A program made the translations under genes and the position numbers. This document shows positions 33,750 to 45,685 of a stretch of DNA of 64,000 nt, piece after piece. The number at the start of each line of letters is the position of its first letter. Within the stretch, counting starts at the first letter, position 1. The stretch is from the NCBI GenBank assembly GCA_951799445.1, contig OX637297.1:13268001-13332000 (forward strand). Direction: 5' to 3'. The stretch is from Pseudisothecium myosuroides. Lineage: Eukaryota; Streptophyta; Bryopsida; Hypnales; Lembophyllaceae. The notes under the pieces were generated by a model. It searched no databases. It was not told the origin of the DNA and was given only the letters and a program-made list of their open reading frames with translations.

Positions 33750-35460
33750 CATGGTAGTAAGCAGATCAAACAACATTGACACTTACAATTCAGAATTTGA
33801 CAACTACCATGGATTCTCTTTCACAGATTGCTTGAGCTCTTCTAGCTTTGTTGATAATTCCAACATATTGCTATTTTCTTCAAATCCTAAGTACACACCT
33901 CAAAAGCCAAAGTTTTGCCACTAATGAGGGTGGAAAACCTCTCCACAGCGGGTACACCTATTGGCTACTTGGGCAAGGTCTTCTGCACAAAATGCATAAT
34001 AAATGTGTTTGCACAAAGCTATAACAATATTGTAATATGGGTAACCTCGATTGCAAAATACACAAGCATGTAACTGCAAGTTAGGAGTGACCAGATGTGG
34101 GTCATTTGCCATTGTTGGATGCAACATTGTCTTGGGCTACAATGATAGACTCAACCTCTTTTCCATGTCCATATGTTGCTCCTCTATAACGGCGCTAGGT
34201 CTTTTCATTTCAACAATCTCCCTACTCAAAATTTTCAAGTCCAATTCTGCTCTCATTTGCTCCTCTTCAATATCTTCATAGAAATCTTCACCCTTGATGA
34301 CCCTCTCTCGACTAGACTCTGCCACGGATTGGAAAACGTCTAGCTTTCTTTCAGCTAAATCTCTGCTACCTCGGAGGATTCCCAATCTTTTTTCTAAGTC
34401 CTTGTGCTTAGCAAAGCCCACTTCAATGCCACTAGCCTGTAGACAAAGGAAGCAGTGCAAAAGTGAGTGCAAAGAAAATACCCTAAACCATGAAAAAATC
34501 CATACACCCTAAAAAATTTACAAGAATAGAGGACGTGGGAACCTAAAAACACCTAAATCCTAAAACCTACTTACAACTCAAGCTCCAAAACCGCCTTTGC
34601 AGCTCTCTCAAACTGTGATTGGAGTTGTACGACCTTCTCTTTGTCCTCCTTTGCTGTCTTGCGACAATTGTCTATGGTGAATTTAAATCCAATAAGCCAA
34701 TCTAGAATCTTCTAGTATTCAAATTCCACATATTAAATTTTACTTGTGGCAATTGCAAGAAGGTCACTTTCAATTACACTAACATCTAATTCCCAAACTA
34801 CATCTAATTCAATTGATGATACCCCATACGGACAAAGAATCCTAAACCTAGTAGAAGGCTCCCTAGCTTAACCTCAGCTCCCATTGTTTTGCCGATCAGT
34901 CTCATACTATGACTACTAATAACGTCTTGTTGGCATGTGCAACTACTATGCTTGAATCCTAAAGTTGTTGCGTCGTTACTAGACTCTAGATTCAAGAGCC
35001 GAAGCAAAAGCCAATGTATTCAATTTGCTTTCTCCATAGAAGCCGCTAGTGCCAATTCACCGGCCTTCTTCTTTTTTAAGTTGGCAATGTATCCCTTCAC
35101 CAACTAGCTGGCAAATTCACTGTTGGTAACCAATTGAGATTCGTGAATCTTGTAGTATAGCTCCATCAAGTCTTTCCTAGCATCGAGATTCAAGAACGTG
35201 TTTGTTGTGCGCAATTTAGTGCACTTCCCAAACAAGTCTTCCACATCCATATTTGTAATGAAGGCAACTTTAGAAGCTAACTTTGAATTCAGCCCTACGC
35301 TAATTAATCCCCTTTTCTCTTCAAAAAAATTCTTTGTTTGTATGGTGTAGAAGGCAATCTCCTCTTTGCATTTTTGTATATTAATCTCTGGCTTAATATT
35401 CAATTTTCCCGCAAAATCCTTCTCTAAACTCTCTCGACGCACTCATTTCTCCTCCTTGCC
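33750..35460 (-). pseudogene. Coiled-coil / RING-like zinc-binding protein gene, decayed
   Basis: Minus-strand blocks in order: a helical exon at 35442-35104 (IQKCKEEIAFYTIQTKNFFE, LDARKDLMELYYKIHESQLV); a block near 34910-34820 (GAEVKLGSLLLGLGFFVRMG); a coiled-coil exon at 34437-34137 (KHKDLEKRLGILRGSRDLAE, EEEQMRAELDLKILSREIVE); then at 34127-33921 a Cys/His domain (CVFCNRGYPYYNIVIALCKH, FCAEDLAQVANRCTRCGEVF), followed near 33830 by LELSTKLEELKQSVKENPW. The CxxC...CxH..C...CxxC spacing suggests a RING-like fold. A TAG follows VFHPH and a stop lies between the coiled coil and the Cys domain, so this copy is probably dead. The family looks repeated in seed-free plants (from memory). Function unknown. 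Confidence 0.5.
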
Positions 35461-35479
35461 AAAACTCTCCCTATGTAAC

Positions 35480-36937
35480 CCTGTCTTGTCCATCATATCC
35501 TAAACCCAAGCGAGAGAGTTTCCAAAACCACTGTATGCAAAGACAACGTGTAGTGTGCAAAGAGAAGCGCCGTTGAGATTCCAGAACCAATAGCAAAATA
35601 GACAACGCGGGGAACGAGCGGAGAGAGACAAAGTGGGAACAAAGCAAGGCTCAATTCAAAACTTATTGTTCAACTCCTCACACTAACCTAGCATCAGGTG
35701 CCTTGAACTGTGGCATTATCACAAACTGTCTATTAAGCTGCTTATTGAATTGCTCATTAAATTGCCTACTAAGCACTAAACCATTTATTCAAGGAAGTGA
35801 ATTATGGTCCACTAGTGGCTCTTATTAGCATGCTTGGACCCTTCACTTTACCATTGTGAAGGAGAAATTAGAAATGCAAAGGGAAGTGATGCCTCTATGC
35901 TCCGTGACTATAAACGTTGCAAGTTAATGTACAAGCCAACCTTCAATGGAGAATCAGATGCCAAGGTCTCAGAGCTATAGGAAGAAAATTAGAAAATTGG
36001 CTCAAACCCATTGTGTCTACTATTTGCAACAATCCGTTTGCCTCATCTTTTGTATATAAAACACGGCGAAAAAGGTATTTTTGCAATCAAGTTTTGGTGA
36101 GCTGCGTTACACAAATTCAATTCATTTGAGAGTTTGAGACTATCTTTCAAAGCCTACAAATAAATTAGAAGCCCAATTACAAGTTGCCAACGGCCATTAG
36201 AAGAAAAATGAGCCCTCAAAGAAGTTGTGAGTTTCCAAATGTTGGCCAAAAAAAAAAAAAAATTTTTTTTAGGCCAGCAAATTGCAAGGCCTGATTTACA
36301 CAAGAGAGTTCAATTAAATAATGAAAAAAATATTTAAAAAATTAAAATAAATACAAAATTTCAGAATTTTCAAATCTAATGTAGCCAAAATTTTCCATGT
36401 CAAACTGTTTTTCTTGAGTTATTATTTTATTATTATTTTAATTATTTTTTAAATACTTAAAAATTCTTAAAAATACTTTAAAAACTTCCTAAAGTATATT
36501 TAAAATTAAAAAAATATATTTTTTAATTATATTTAAAAATTAAGTAATTAATTTTTAATATTTAAAAATTATTAATATTGTGGCTACTATTCATCATTGA
36601 TGGCCATATTCGTTATATTGAGACTTTTGGCAGATTTTGAGACAGAATGCTAGTTATTGTAAATTCATTTTGAAAAATATTAATTGAAACCAAAAATAAA
36701 TAATTCTAAAACAGTGATTCTAAAATAAAATTCTAAAAGTTGATATTGTTACCCATTTATAAAAAAATACTAATAAAGAGATAAAGCGGTTTATCTTTGA
36801 GTCAAAGGTAAAAATGAGACTGTGAAAAGTCTCAATATAACCAATATGGCCTTATTGATGATGATTGTCTTTCAAAAGGTCTGTGAATTCCATTGAGGGG
36901 AATCCATCAAAGTAAAGCAACTCTTTTGAGGGCTAAT
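35480..36937. other. AT-rich tract before copy D
   Basis: Contains an A15T8 run bracketed by GGCC/GGCC at about 36244-36275 and very AT-rich DNA at 36420-36600. A palindromic core TTTATCTTTGAGTCAAAGGTA occurs near 36791. The last part (about 36700-36937, ending GGGCTAAT) may be the internal tail of the copy D element. No gene seen. Confidence 0.4.
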
Positions 36938-37491
36938 TGTGGGAACCTAGAAAATAATATTTTAGTTATTTCAAGTAGAATTAGAAGTAAGAAATCCATT
37001 CTTAATAAAAAAATTTGATTATGTAGGTTAGAAGTAGAAAAATTATTAAGATTCTAGATTACCAATACGTACGGTATCTTAGTAGGATAAAATGGAAAAG
37101 GAAGAAAACTACATTTTCCGTCCTAACCGAAAACCGGAATCAAGGATAGTTGTCCAGATACATTTTCAAGACTTTTGGCAATATCGGAAACAGAATCGGA
37201 ACCAAACTGGAAGTTAACGGACATCGTCGAGAGCAAGAACGGAACATTGAACCGATAGAAAATCCATTGGGAACGAGTAACGGTCAATTTAATGGCTACG
37301 GAATCGGAATCCGGGGAACTGAATGGAGGCCTTTCTCTCACTTTCTTCATTTGTTGTCTGGATCCTCTTGGCTCTGAGAAGTTGAATTGTTGTGTTTTTG
37401 CTGTAGCACAGGAGTTTTGAGAGTTTTAGACTTTGGTAACTAGTATGCGGATAAGGGGCAAGCAACCTTCTGAGCGAATATCCTTAGATTT

Positions 37492-40138
37492 TTGAGTATA
37501 TTTTCTGGAGTAGAGGAAGTGACTGGTTGGAGGTTATCTTTGAGTACACTAAGAGCGATAGTAAAATTTGGAATTGAAGAGGACCTGCATCCGGTTAACC
37601 TCTGGTTAGTAGTCCCTAGCCTACTGAGGAGCAAGAAGGAGCAGGCGCTCTTGGAGGAGGATCTGCGCCAGATCAGTTACCTAGGGTTTTTGCAGCTTCC
37701 ATGGAACCTGAGAGGTAAGGGGATGGTACGGGAGCTTATGGCAGATCAGTCTAGTGAGTGGGAGTGGATTGTGAGAGCCCAGCCATCTGAGTGGACATCC
37801 AAGCTGTGGGGGACGGTGTACAACTTTCCCAAGGAGGGCAAAGGATGGGCTTTACGAATGGTCAAGTATGGGAATGATAAGTTCTCCAATCTTGTGAATC
37901 CTAAAGAATTTGAGGTTTAGGAGGGTGTTAGAATTTCTGGTCTCGATTCTAAATCCGGAAAGACCTACCCGGATCACGATCACTCTAACCAATAAAAATT
38001 TTGGTGCACTATCCGGGGATAGGAAAGTAAATTGGGGGATAGTAATCTAGGATGTAGTTGCAAAAATGTGTTCAGTGGCCGGGAAATCCAAACCTTCCGG
38101 CCTCAGTCATTTTATCTTCCATCTCTATCAATCCCTAGATTTGTTGAGAGATAAGGAGAGGTCAACATATAAAGCTTCTAAGGTTATGCTTCAGTATAAT
38201 ATTAGTCCGGAACCGAAACCTAACGCTGTAAAAGAGGGATTAGGAGAGGGGTCTTTGGATCCAAAAAAGGAAAGAATAACTTCTCGAGAAAAAGGAAAGG
38301 GACTTGCTGAAAGGACAGAGAAGAAAAACCCTATTTGGGTGTCTGACCAGAAAGACAATCCCATTGGTAAGGTTATAGAGGAACTAAAGGGAATCCAAGA
38401 TCACATTTTCAGTGAGAAGGAGGTGACTCGGAAAGTATGTGAGCTGATGGGCAAGACCAACCCATTAATCCTCTATGAGGAAGTGGAGAATCTTCTCCAA
38501 GACAAGAATGTAAAGAAGTTAGAGGACCAAGTAGAGGATTTGTCTGATTAGGTGAAAGCTCTCTAGACTATGTTAAAGCAGAAGTCTGAGGAGGCAATTA
38601 GAGAGAGGAGACTCTCATCTGAGTCCACAAAAACCCTTACTTGGATCCGGATCTTTATTAGGAATCCGGGTGACGTGGTGAACAAGGCCAATTTTTTTGA
38701 AGCCGGTGTTCTTAAGGAGGGGTCACAATTAGGTCCCAAGATTGTATTGGTGTTGGTTGATTATGGAGAGAAGATGGAGCGGACTTTGGATGAGATGAGG
38801 GTTATCATGTTGGAGGCTGTTCAAGAACCAGAAATAGGGAAAGGTCGGTTGATGGAAGCGACCCCTTCCAAAGTAACCCCACCACTCTCTCCGCCTGCCT
38901 CTAGGGAGCAGAAAGATAACAGCGCATCAAAAAACAAGACTTCGCAGTCTACTCAACCAAGTAGCCGGGTTGACTCTGGAACCGGAAAAGGGTCTACACC
39001 CGGATCCCAAACTAGAAGCCATTCCCGGACTATGGAAGAAGACCTGGACATACCAAAGAGTAGGATAGTTGCAAGAAACACTTCACGTTTTTCCCTAAAA
39101 ACTACGTTTTTTGGCTGTAGGACTGGCAGTACTACGCAATACTACTAGAGTTGTGTGTTAGTAGCGCCCCAACAGATCTGAACCGTTGATTCCGAGCACC
39201 TGCAGATCTAGACCGTCGATTCAATACTATGTTGTAAAATGCAGTACTACCGGCTACTACGGAGTACTACAAAAGCCACTGGGAGCAGAAAATACCAAAA
39301 AAGGAATCTATGGAGTTTTTCATTTTTAATAATTAAAAAAAAATTCAATAAATTTCCATAAAAAAAGCCATTTTGCTAGAGAAGATTGCACTCACATTGC
39401 ACAAAAAAATTCATGAAGGAAAATTTTCCCTCTTTATAGTCTTTGCGCAAAGGAAGATCACTTTGACCCCATGTGTGCAACTGACATGTTGCTATTTTCA
39501 TAAATACTCATCGTCAGCCCATGTTATGTTAGTAGACCTCCAACATGTCTAATTTGTGGCTTCAAATTTGCTTTTTTGGGTCAAAAATAGGACTACAAAA
39601 CCCCCAAAATGGCCAAGGTAGACACCTAATTGGGGGCAAGTTAAAAATACTAAACTAATTTGAAAAATTTGAAAAAATTATTTAATGTTTGCAACTACTG
39701 CATCTACTTCCACTCCAAATTTCATGCCCAACGGACAAACAATGCAAAAGTTATGAGCAAAATCTACTTTTTCGAGGACAAGGGGACAAAAAATAGGACA
39801 AGTGTTTCTTACAATCACCCAGCAAGGTTTCCGGTCTTTCCCCGAAGGTGACAAGTGCGGTGAAGCGGAAGACGATCGTAAAGCAAGCAAGGGAATCGAC
39901 TCCGCCCAACGAGTTTGAATCAGAGGAAGAAGGGTCTCTAGAGACTACAGAGTTGGAAGAAGACTCGGAACCGGAACTTGCCTCTCCTTCGCGCGGAAAG
40001 GGGAAAGGGAAGACTCAAACTCCAAGCAAAGGCAAGGTGACACGTGTTACCAAGGCCTCAGCCAGTAGGAAACAACCAGCTAGGAAGGGGGCAACCAAGC
40101 AAGTGGAGGCAACTCCAAAGCGGTTAAAGAAGACTTAA
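37492..40138 (+). pseudogene. Element ORF, copy D, disabled
   Basis: Family blocks persist: EDLRQISYLGFLQLPWNLRG with KGMVRELMA (about 37660-37750), KPSGLSHFIFHLYQSLDLL (38080-38140), NPGDVVNKANFFEAGVLKEG and KIVLVLVDYGEKMERTLDEM (38660-38810), and after the insertion VKRKTIVKQARESTPPN with an acidic then basic tail (39859-40138). Lesions: a stop at 37918-37920, a frameshift before 38066, TAG at 38549-38551 and 38564-38566, and the 746-bp insertion. Confidence 0.75.
39069..39814. mobile_element. 746-bp TIR element inserted in copy D ORF
   Basis: Left end TTGCAAGAAACACTT and right end AAGTGTTTCTTACAA are inverted repeats with one mismatch over 15 bp. The host frame reads SRIV before it and QSPSKVSGLSPK after it, so the interval is foreign to the ORF. 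No convincing target duplication is seen. No transposase is encoded; it is a non-autonomous or MITE-like element of undetermined superfamily. Confidence 0.65.
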
Positions 40139-41401
40139 CTGTAGTTATTTTAGGAACAGAAGTAGGTAGGCAGATGAAAACTAAAGTTTTTGATCTAAGC
40201 AGTTACTTACAAGTTGGGTTTTGTTGTAATGAATCTAGACTTCCCGGATCTAGGATCCACTTTTTGCAGAATTGGCCGCGTGGTAGGAAGTCAACGTGTT
40301 TTGGATTAGGGAATGTGACATGTCATTCTCTGGTCTTTAGTTTTATTCCTTTGGGACTTTTAGGATTTCCCGGAGGCTGGTTATTTAGGGGTTGAAGTTA
40401 GATTGATGCCCCGAGTGTTTTCATACTCTTGTTTTTCCTTCATTAAGCAAATTGATTTACAGATTTCCACTTCATGGTGTTGAGTTGATCACTTGGCACT
40501 GTATTGGTATGTCGGCAATGCTAGAACCATTGTTTAATTAGTGTGGGTAGCTGGGTTTGCTGAACTAGGAAGGAGGAGTAACCCCTAGAATCTGTATGGA
40601 TCCGGTTCTGAACGTTGAAGTGAGCAGGTCGGAATATTGTATGTACTAGACGTGAAGCTTTGTTCTTATTTGTTACCTGGGAACTTTTGTGTGGAATAGC
40701 CGCTCTAAGATTGGGTACGATCCGTAGACATTCGGGTGTATGCTAGTCAACATGTTGAAGAGGTTCCACTACAACCAAAAGGGGTAATGAGCAAAGGGAT
40801 AGGGTTTGTCTAGTTGTCCGGTTACTAGTCTCTACCAAAGGGATTCGGATTGGATAGGTCTATTGTCGTAGTAAAGTTGGGAAGGTAGGGTTTTTTTTGT
40901 GTGACCTACTAGTCTAGATTGAACTCCGGATGAGTTGTGAAGAAGTACTTGCATCCTGTTTTTCTGTCTTTTATTATTTTTTTTAAGTGGAACTTTAGTC
41001 ACTTAAATCCCTAGAAGGATAGGATTCAACGCATCCTTCCTCAATTCCAATAGCGAACCCATCTGATATAGAGGCTAAATTTCTGATTTGGTCACTTAGT
41101 TACTAGACTCGTAACCAGGGACTAGAAGAGGTACAGTGTTGGGACACTCCTTCCTGGTTGATGAATAGGTACAAATTAGAACATTTGGGTAAGAAAGAGT
41201 TAGAAGCAGTCATGAATTATGTATACACTTTCTGGTTCTACATCTAGTGTGTTTGGATTTAAGTTGATTTCCACATCCCATTCCGGTCATCTCCTTAGGA
41301 ACTACAAGCTAAATCTCTTGGGAAAGATACATGAGTCATTTTAATGGTGTTTAAGTCACTTTTAAACATCTACTGGAGGATTTGTGCTTCCTTGTGCTAC
41401 A

Positions 41402-42640
41402 ACACTAATTTTTTTTGTAATGGGTTTACAAGTGGTTATAGTTGATATATGAGGGTGCAAATGTCTTTTGCTATTGACAAGAAAAAAGAACTTTCCATCA
41501 AGCAACTTATCAAAGCCTCTGCAACCTTCAACATTTGCATAAAGGAAAAGCAAATTGTAAAAGACATGATGCACTACCTCATACATCTCAAACTTTCTAG
41601 ATGACTGAATGCCAATTGTTTTTGTACGGATTCCATTTCTTCATTTGAACGTACAAATTACTTATACTTTGCTTTACTGCATTCACACAAAAACAACATT
41701 CCTTACAACAACACTTACATCATGTTTTTTCTATGCATATTACCAACATATTATTGGGGCACAAAAAGCGTCTGTACACAAATCCATGCGGATTTCATGT
41801 TGCTACAATGTTTCACAAAACCAGTACGGAATCAGTGCATAGTCAACTTGTATGGCTTCCATGTCATATCAATACTACTTCAACACCTACAAGCCCAAGG
41901 AGTATTGGACAAAAAATAGATGTCTTATAATATGTATCTTTTATGTGTTTGATGAAGTTTGGTTCAATAGACAAAATATAGGGTATTTATATAAGATATT
42001 AGTATAGTGAAACTTTTAAAAAAACACTTACTAAGTACACTCACTGACTGAAGTACAGTACTACGTACATCATTATCCTTCTTCCATCGTGTTTTTTTTG
42101 TGCAAATTACTTGATTTCCATGAAATCAATGCAAGTTTTGTGTTTACAAAATAAGTCTAATACAAATCAATCCAAGTAGAACACTAAGTATATGAGTTTG
42201 TGGTGTGTTGCAATGTAGTGTTATAGGTGAGTGATCTTCAGTTAGCAAAGTGAGTGAGTGCTTGGTGACTTTGAGTGAGTGAGTGACGGAGTGCTTGATT
42301 GAAGTTTAGTTCATAATTGCCATATATTTAAATTGTTTCTAAAGACCCTGCTCATACTACCATCGTTAATTCTAAGTGACAATATAATTACACACATTTA
42401 AATGCACGGGCAAAGCATGTCACAAATTCACTCGTCATGATTTTTGCCACAATCACATAAGTTTTCATATGTTCATTCTAGCTAAATTCTAATTGAATGA
42501 TTGACAGCCTAAGTTGATTTTGCCCCCTAAAGGACCAACTGGCAACATAGCAATTTTAGACAACTCATTGCAAATGGAATTTTTATTTTTTTATTTGAAA
42601 TTTCTATACAAAATGGGGAGAAGATTTTTCTTTAAAGTCC
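41402..42640. other. AT-rich DNA, no gene recognised
   Basis: Short overlapping frames on the plus strand at 41609-41930 are in three phases of the same DNA and look incidental. A GTGAGTGAGTG-type run lies near 42245-42295. Confidence 0.35.
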
Positions 42641-43440
42641 AACAATTTTCATAACTTTTGATTGCATGGTTCAAAAAATATAGTATGATACATAGTTTTT
42701 TCCCTCTACTGGGGCCAATTTGAGCAGATAAAAAAAATCCCTTTTTTTAAAACAAAAATTTGAAATTGGTTGAAAATTGAAAATTTCTAGATTTATATAT
42801 ATGTTTGAAAGCTTTGAGTCATTCTATTTTGATTAATGAAATGAAAATTTGAGTCATTCTCAATACTTTAAGTATGCAGGTAGTGATAAATTCAATTTTC
42901 TACTCTTAAATACACTTTCAAGTTGTTTTATTAACCCAATTTCCAATATTTTTGGAAGAAAAATAAAATCATAGGATGAAGATTGTTTATTACAACTAAA
43001 AATTGCAACTATTAGTTGGCATTGGCATTTTCCAATTCCAGAACTACATTCTTAACAGTTTAGTATTTTGAAATTAAAATCATTCTTAACTTCTATCCAC
43101 TTACTATTTTTTTCCTATATGTTGTACAATTCCAAATGATCTGAAATTTTTTAAGCATGTGACTAACTTGCCTTGAAGAATGAATCCAAAGAAGCACCAC
43201 CAAATTGGACATTTTCTCAAACAAATGTAAACTTGTAATGACCTTGTGAAGTGCAAGTGCCCTATTTTTTTGTTGGGCCAAAAAAAGGAGTTTTGTCAAT
43301 TCAAACACTAATATCTTGCAATTCAGTGGAAATTTTTGAATATTTTTTTACATCTATTCAAACCAACATACTACAAAATCTTATAGTTGCATGTGTCCCA
43401 AAATGTTTTTATTCTAAAATTTGGTACTTGTACTAGAAAT
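42640..43440. repeat. Inverted duplicate, left arm
   Basis: This ~800-bp segment matches the reverse complement of about 50955-51720. Shared landmarks: AAATTTGGTACTTGTA near 43420, AATCCAAAGAAGCACCACCA near 43185, TTGTTTATTACAAC near 42985 and an AT run near 42795. Open frames at 43093-43436 are products of this repeat and are not genes. Confidence 0.75.
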
Positions 43441-44702
43441 GGCAGTTCTAAAGCGGTTTTGATAAAAACATAGTTAACATAGTCAAGGAACTTTAAGAGT
43501 TAATGGCAAAACATGAAAATAAATTGGTAAATATAACCCACAAAATAGAAAAGTAAGTAGTGATTTGAAAAATGCACCAAAATTGGTAGCCTCAACCAAA
43601 TTCTTGGAGCCACTACTACAGAAGGGGGGGGGAAATGCCAAGGTTAGTGCCCCTTGCAGTCCACAATTGCTAACAGTTTGAAGACAGTATACGTTCACAA
43701 GCTCCAAAGAAGTTTATTTTTCAACTTTGTTGTCCAAGTAATGCGTGTGCAAGAAATGAAAATCCGGTGTAGATGTGATGGAATATAGATGTTGTTTACA
43801 AGAAATACCTCACAGAAGCATTCTGTTGCCTCTCAGGTGTATGACCTCCTCGGTGCGTCATTGAGAATATATGCATATCATGTTGTTTCTCAATTGCTTC
43901 CAGAAGTACAATATTAGGTTTAAGTATTGTATTGTGCTTCATATATACAATATATCTAGAGCTTGCACTGAAATCATCACAATTGAAAGACAAAGCATCT
44001 TGGGTGTGAGAGAATTGCAAAAAAAACTTCTAGTTTTAACACCACTAAAATAAACTTTGAGACGAGGTTGCACATCTATCTCTAGGTATTACTATACACA
44101 ATTATATAATCTGTTAATAAGTTGAAGAGGTGAAGATGAAATTCAACTGTCTAATCCCAAGCATTCAGTTTCCTGGTTTCAAAAGTAACTCAAGACTCAA
44201 CCAAACCTTCCACAGCTTCCATCGTGGAACATGACTCAACCATGTCCAAACTACAAAAGCTCAATTTCAAAAATACGCATGGAAGTCACTTACACCAACA
44301 CTTTACAAATTACATGAATTACATGAACAAAATAGTTTGGAGTACAAACGTTGGTTAATTGTATTTGTCATCAAGGTACAAGCATAAAGCTGATCAAAAT
44401 ATATGACCACAAATTTTTCCTCCTAATGATACAAATTGCTTATGAACTAGACACTTCTTACAAGAAACCTTGCAGACTCCTATAGATTTGGCAATTATAG
44501 TATATTGAATTCAATCATAGTTGATAGAAGTTGGCAACTTGTTCAATTTCAAAAAAAGCATACAAAATTTGCAGTTAGCCTTCTTCATTTACAAACCAAA
44601 CACAAATTGAGAGAGAGAATCCGAAATTCTTACCTTTCCAAGATGAATTTGATTTCAACCACATGACTGCCTTTCTTTTGCATACCATCTTTGGAATCCA
44701 TG
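43441..44702 (-). other. Possible exons of an unrecognised minus-strand gene
   Basis: Minus strand: an ATG at 44702 opens MDSKDGMQKKGSHVVEIKFI and reaches a GTAAGAA donor near 44636. A frame at 44020-43796 (LSFNCDDFSASSRYIVYMKH, then EAIEKQHDMHIFSMTHRGG) could be a later exon. Neither is recognised and their linkage is unproven. Confidence 0.3.
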
Positions 44703-45003
44703 GCACATGCCTAATCGACCACATTTAAGTTTGTTGTTATACTTAGGGATCAATAGTATCAAAGACACCACCAAGAGAAACAAAGACAAAATTACAAGAC
44801 CTACAAGCAAGTTTACCAAGAATTTCATTGATGATTACACAAATCATTCAGGAGCTGGAAACTACGTCAAAGTTGGATTCTCACCTTTAGAGCACCACCA
44901 ACCACAACGAACAAGTCAATTTCTTCTAACTCCATCTTCGTTGTCATAATCTGGATCAAAGCTTATGCGAAGTGTTTGCTAGCATCTTCCTGCAAAGAAT
45001 ATT

Positions 45004-45084
45004 ACCAAGTAAAGATATAAGGAACATACGCCCTCTTGGAAGATGGAAACCAAACTCCCTTTGTTCCTTATATCTTTACTTGGT
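45004..45084. repeat. Perfect 23-bp inverted repeat (hairpin)
   Basis: The arms at 45004-45026 and 45062-45084 are exact reverse complements, separated by 35 bp. The spacer phrase around AGATGGAAACCAA is repeated just beyond the right arm (45105-45121), so the site carries a local duplication with inversion. Confidence 0.85.
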
Positions 45085-45685
45085 AGATGGAAACCAAATG
45101 CCCTCTTCAAAGATGGAAACCATATTCTCATTGAATATTCCTCTCCCATTAACTATCTAAGTTCCAAAGAAATAACAAATGCAATAAAAAATGTTTGGAT
45201 CACAAATGAATGAGTAAAAATGCACAATATTACTTACTTGGTATTCAGTTGTTAGTGCTACTGATAGTCAATACTTGGATAGGTCATAGAGTACAATTGC
45301 AAATACAGTGTAGTTTTCTAAAATCAAAATCAAACCTCAATGTTCATGCAAAAGGATAAATGTGCCCCTAGTTGGCATGGTTATCATATACATTCAAAAA
45401 AGCGCAATTAAAAAGTAGCTTAACTGAAAACTATGACAAAATGAATAGTTCCTCAAAACACCTTCAGTTCTCCCACACAATCATGAAAAATGAACATAAC
45501 TGTGAAGCATCCATATACTTTACTTGTCATATGTCACTTAGTTGAACAGCTACTACAGGCCACTATCATCTGGTTGAGAATCCAGTTCATTCTACATATT
45601 TTACCGGACAAAGTTCAAAATCAAAGCCACTCAATTCCAATCAAATTAATTCCAATCCGCTACTACTAGTCAAAAATAGTCACTA

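Larger units (their letters stand above)
36938..41401 (+). mobile_element. TG..CA element copy D, divergent and interrupted
   Basis: Starts TGTGGGAACCTAG, preceded by GGCTAAT exactly as in insertion B, and appears to end CTTGTGCTACA at 41401. Subtracting the TIR insertion at 39069-39814 leaves about 3.7 kb. The order TCCGG-rich leader, long ORF remains, and a TCCGAA..GTAGTAAR..GTGTGACC-like 3' block (40740-40960) matches the other copies. I found no target duplication, consistent with it being one end of a larger truncated element. It is the most divergent copy. Confidence 0.65.
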
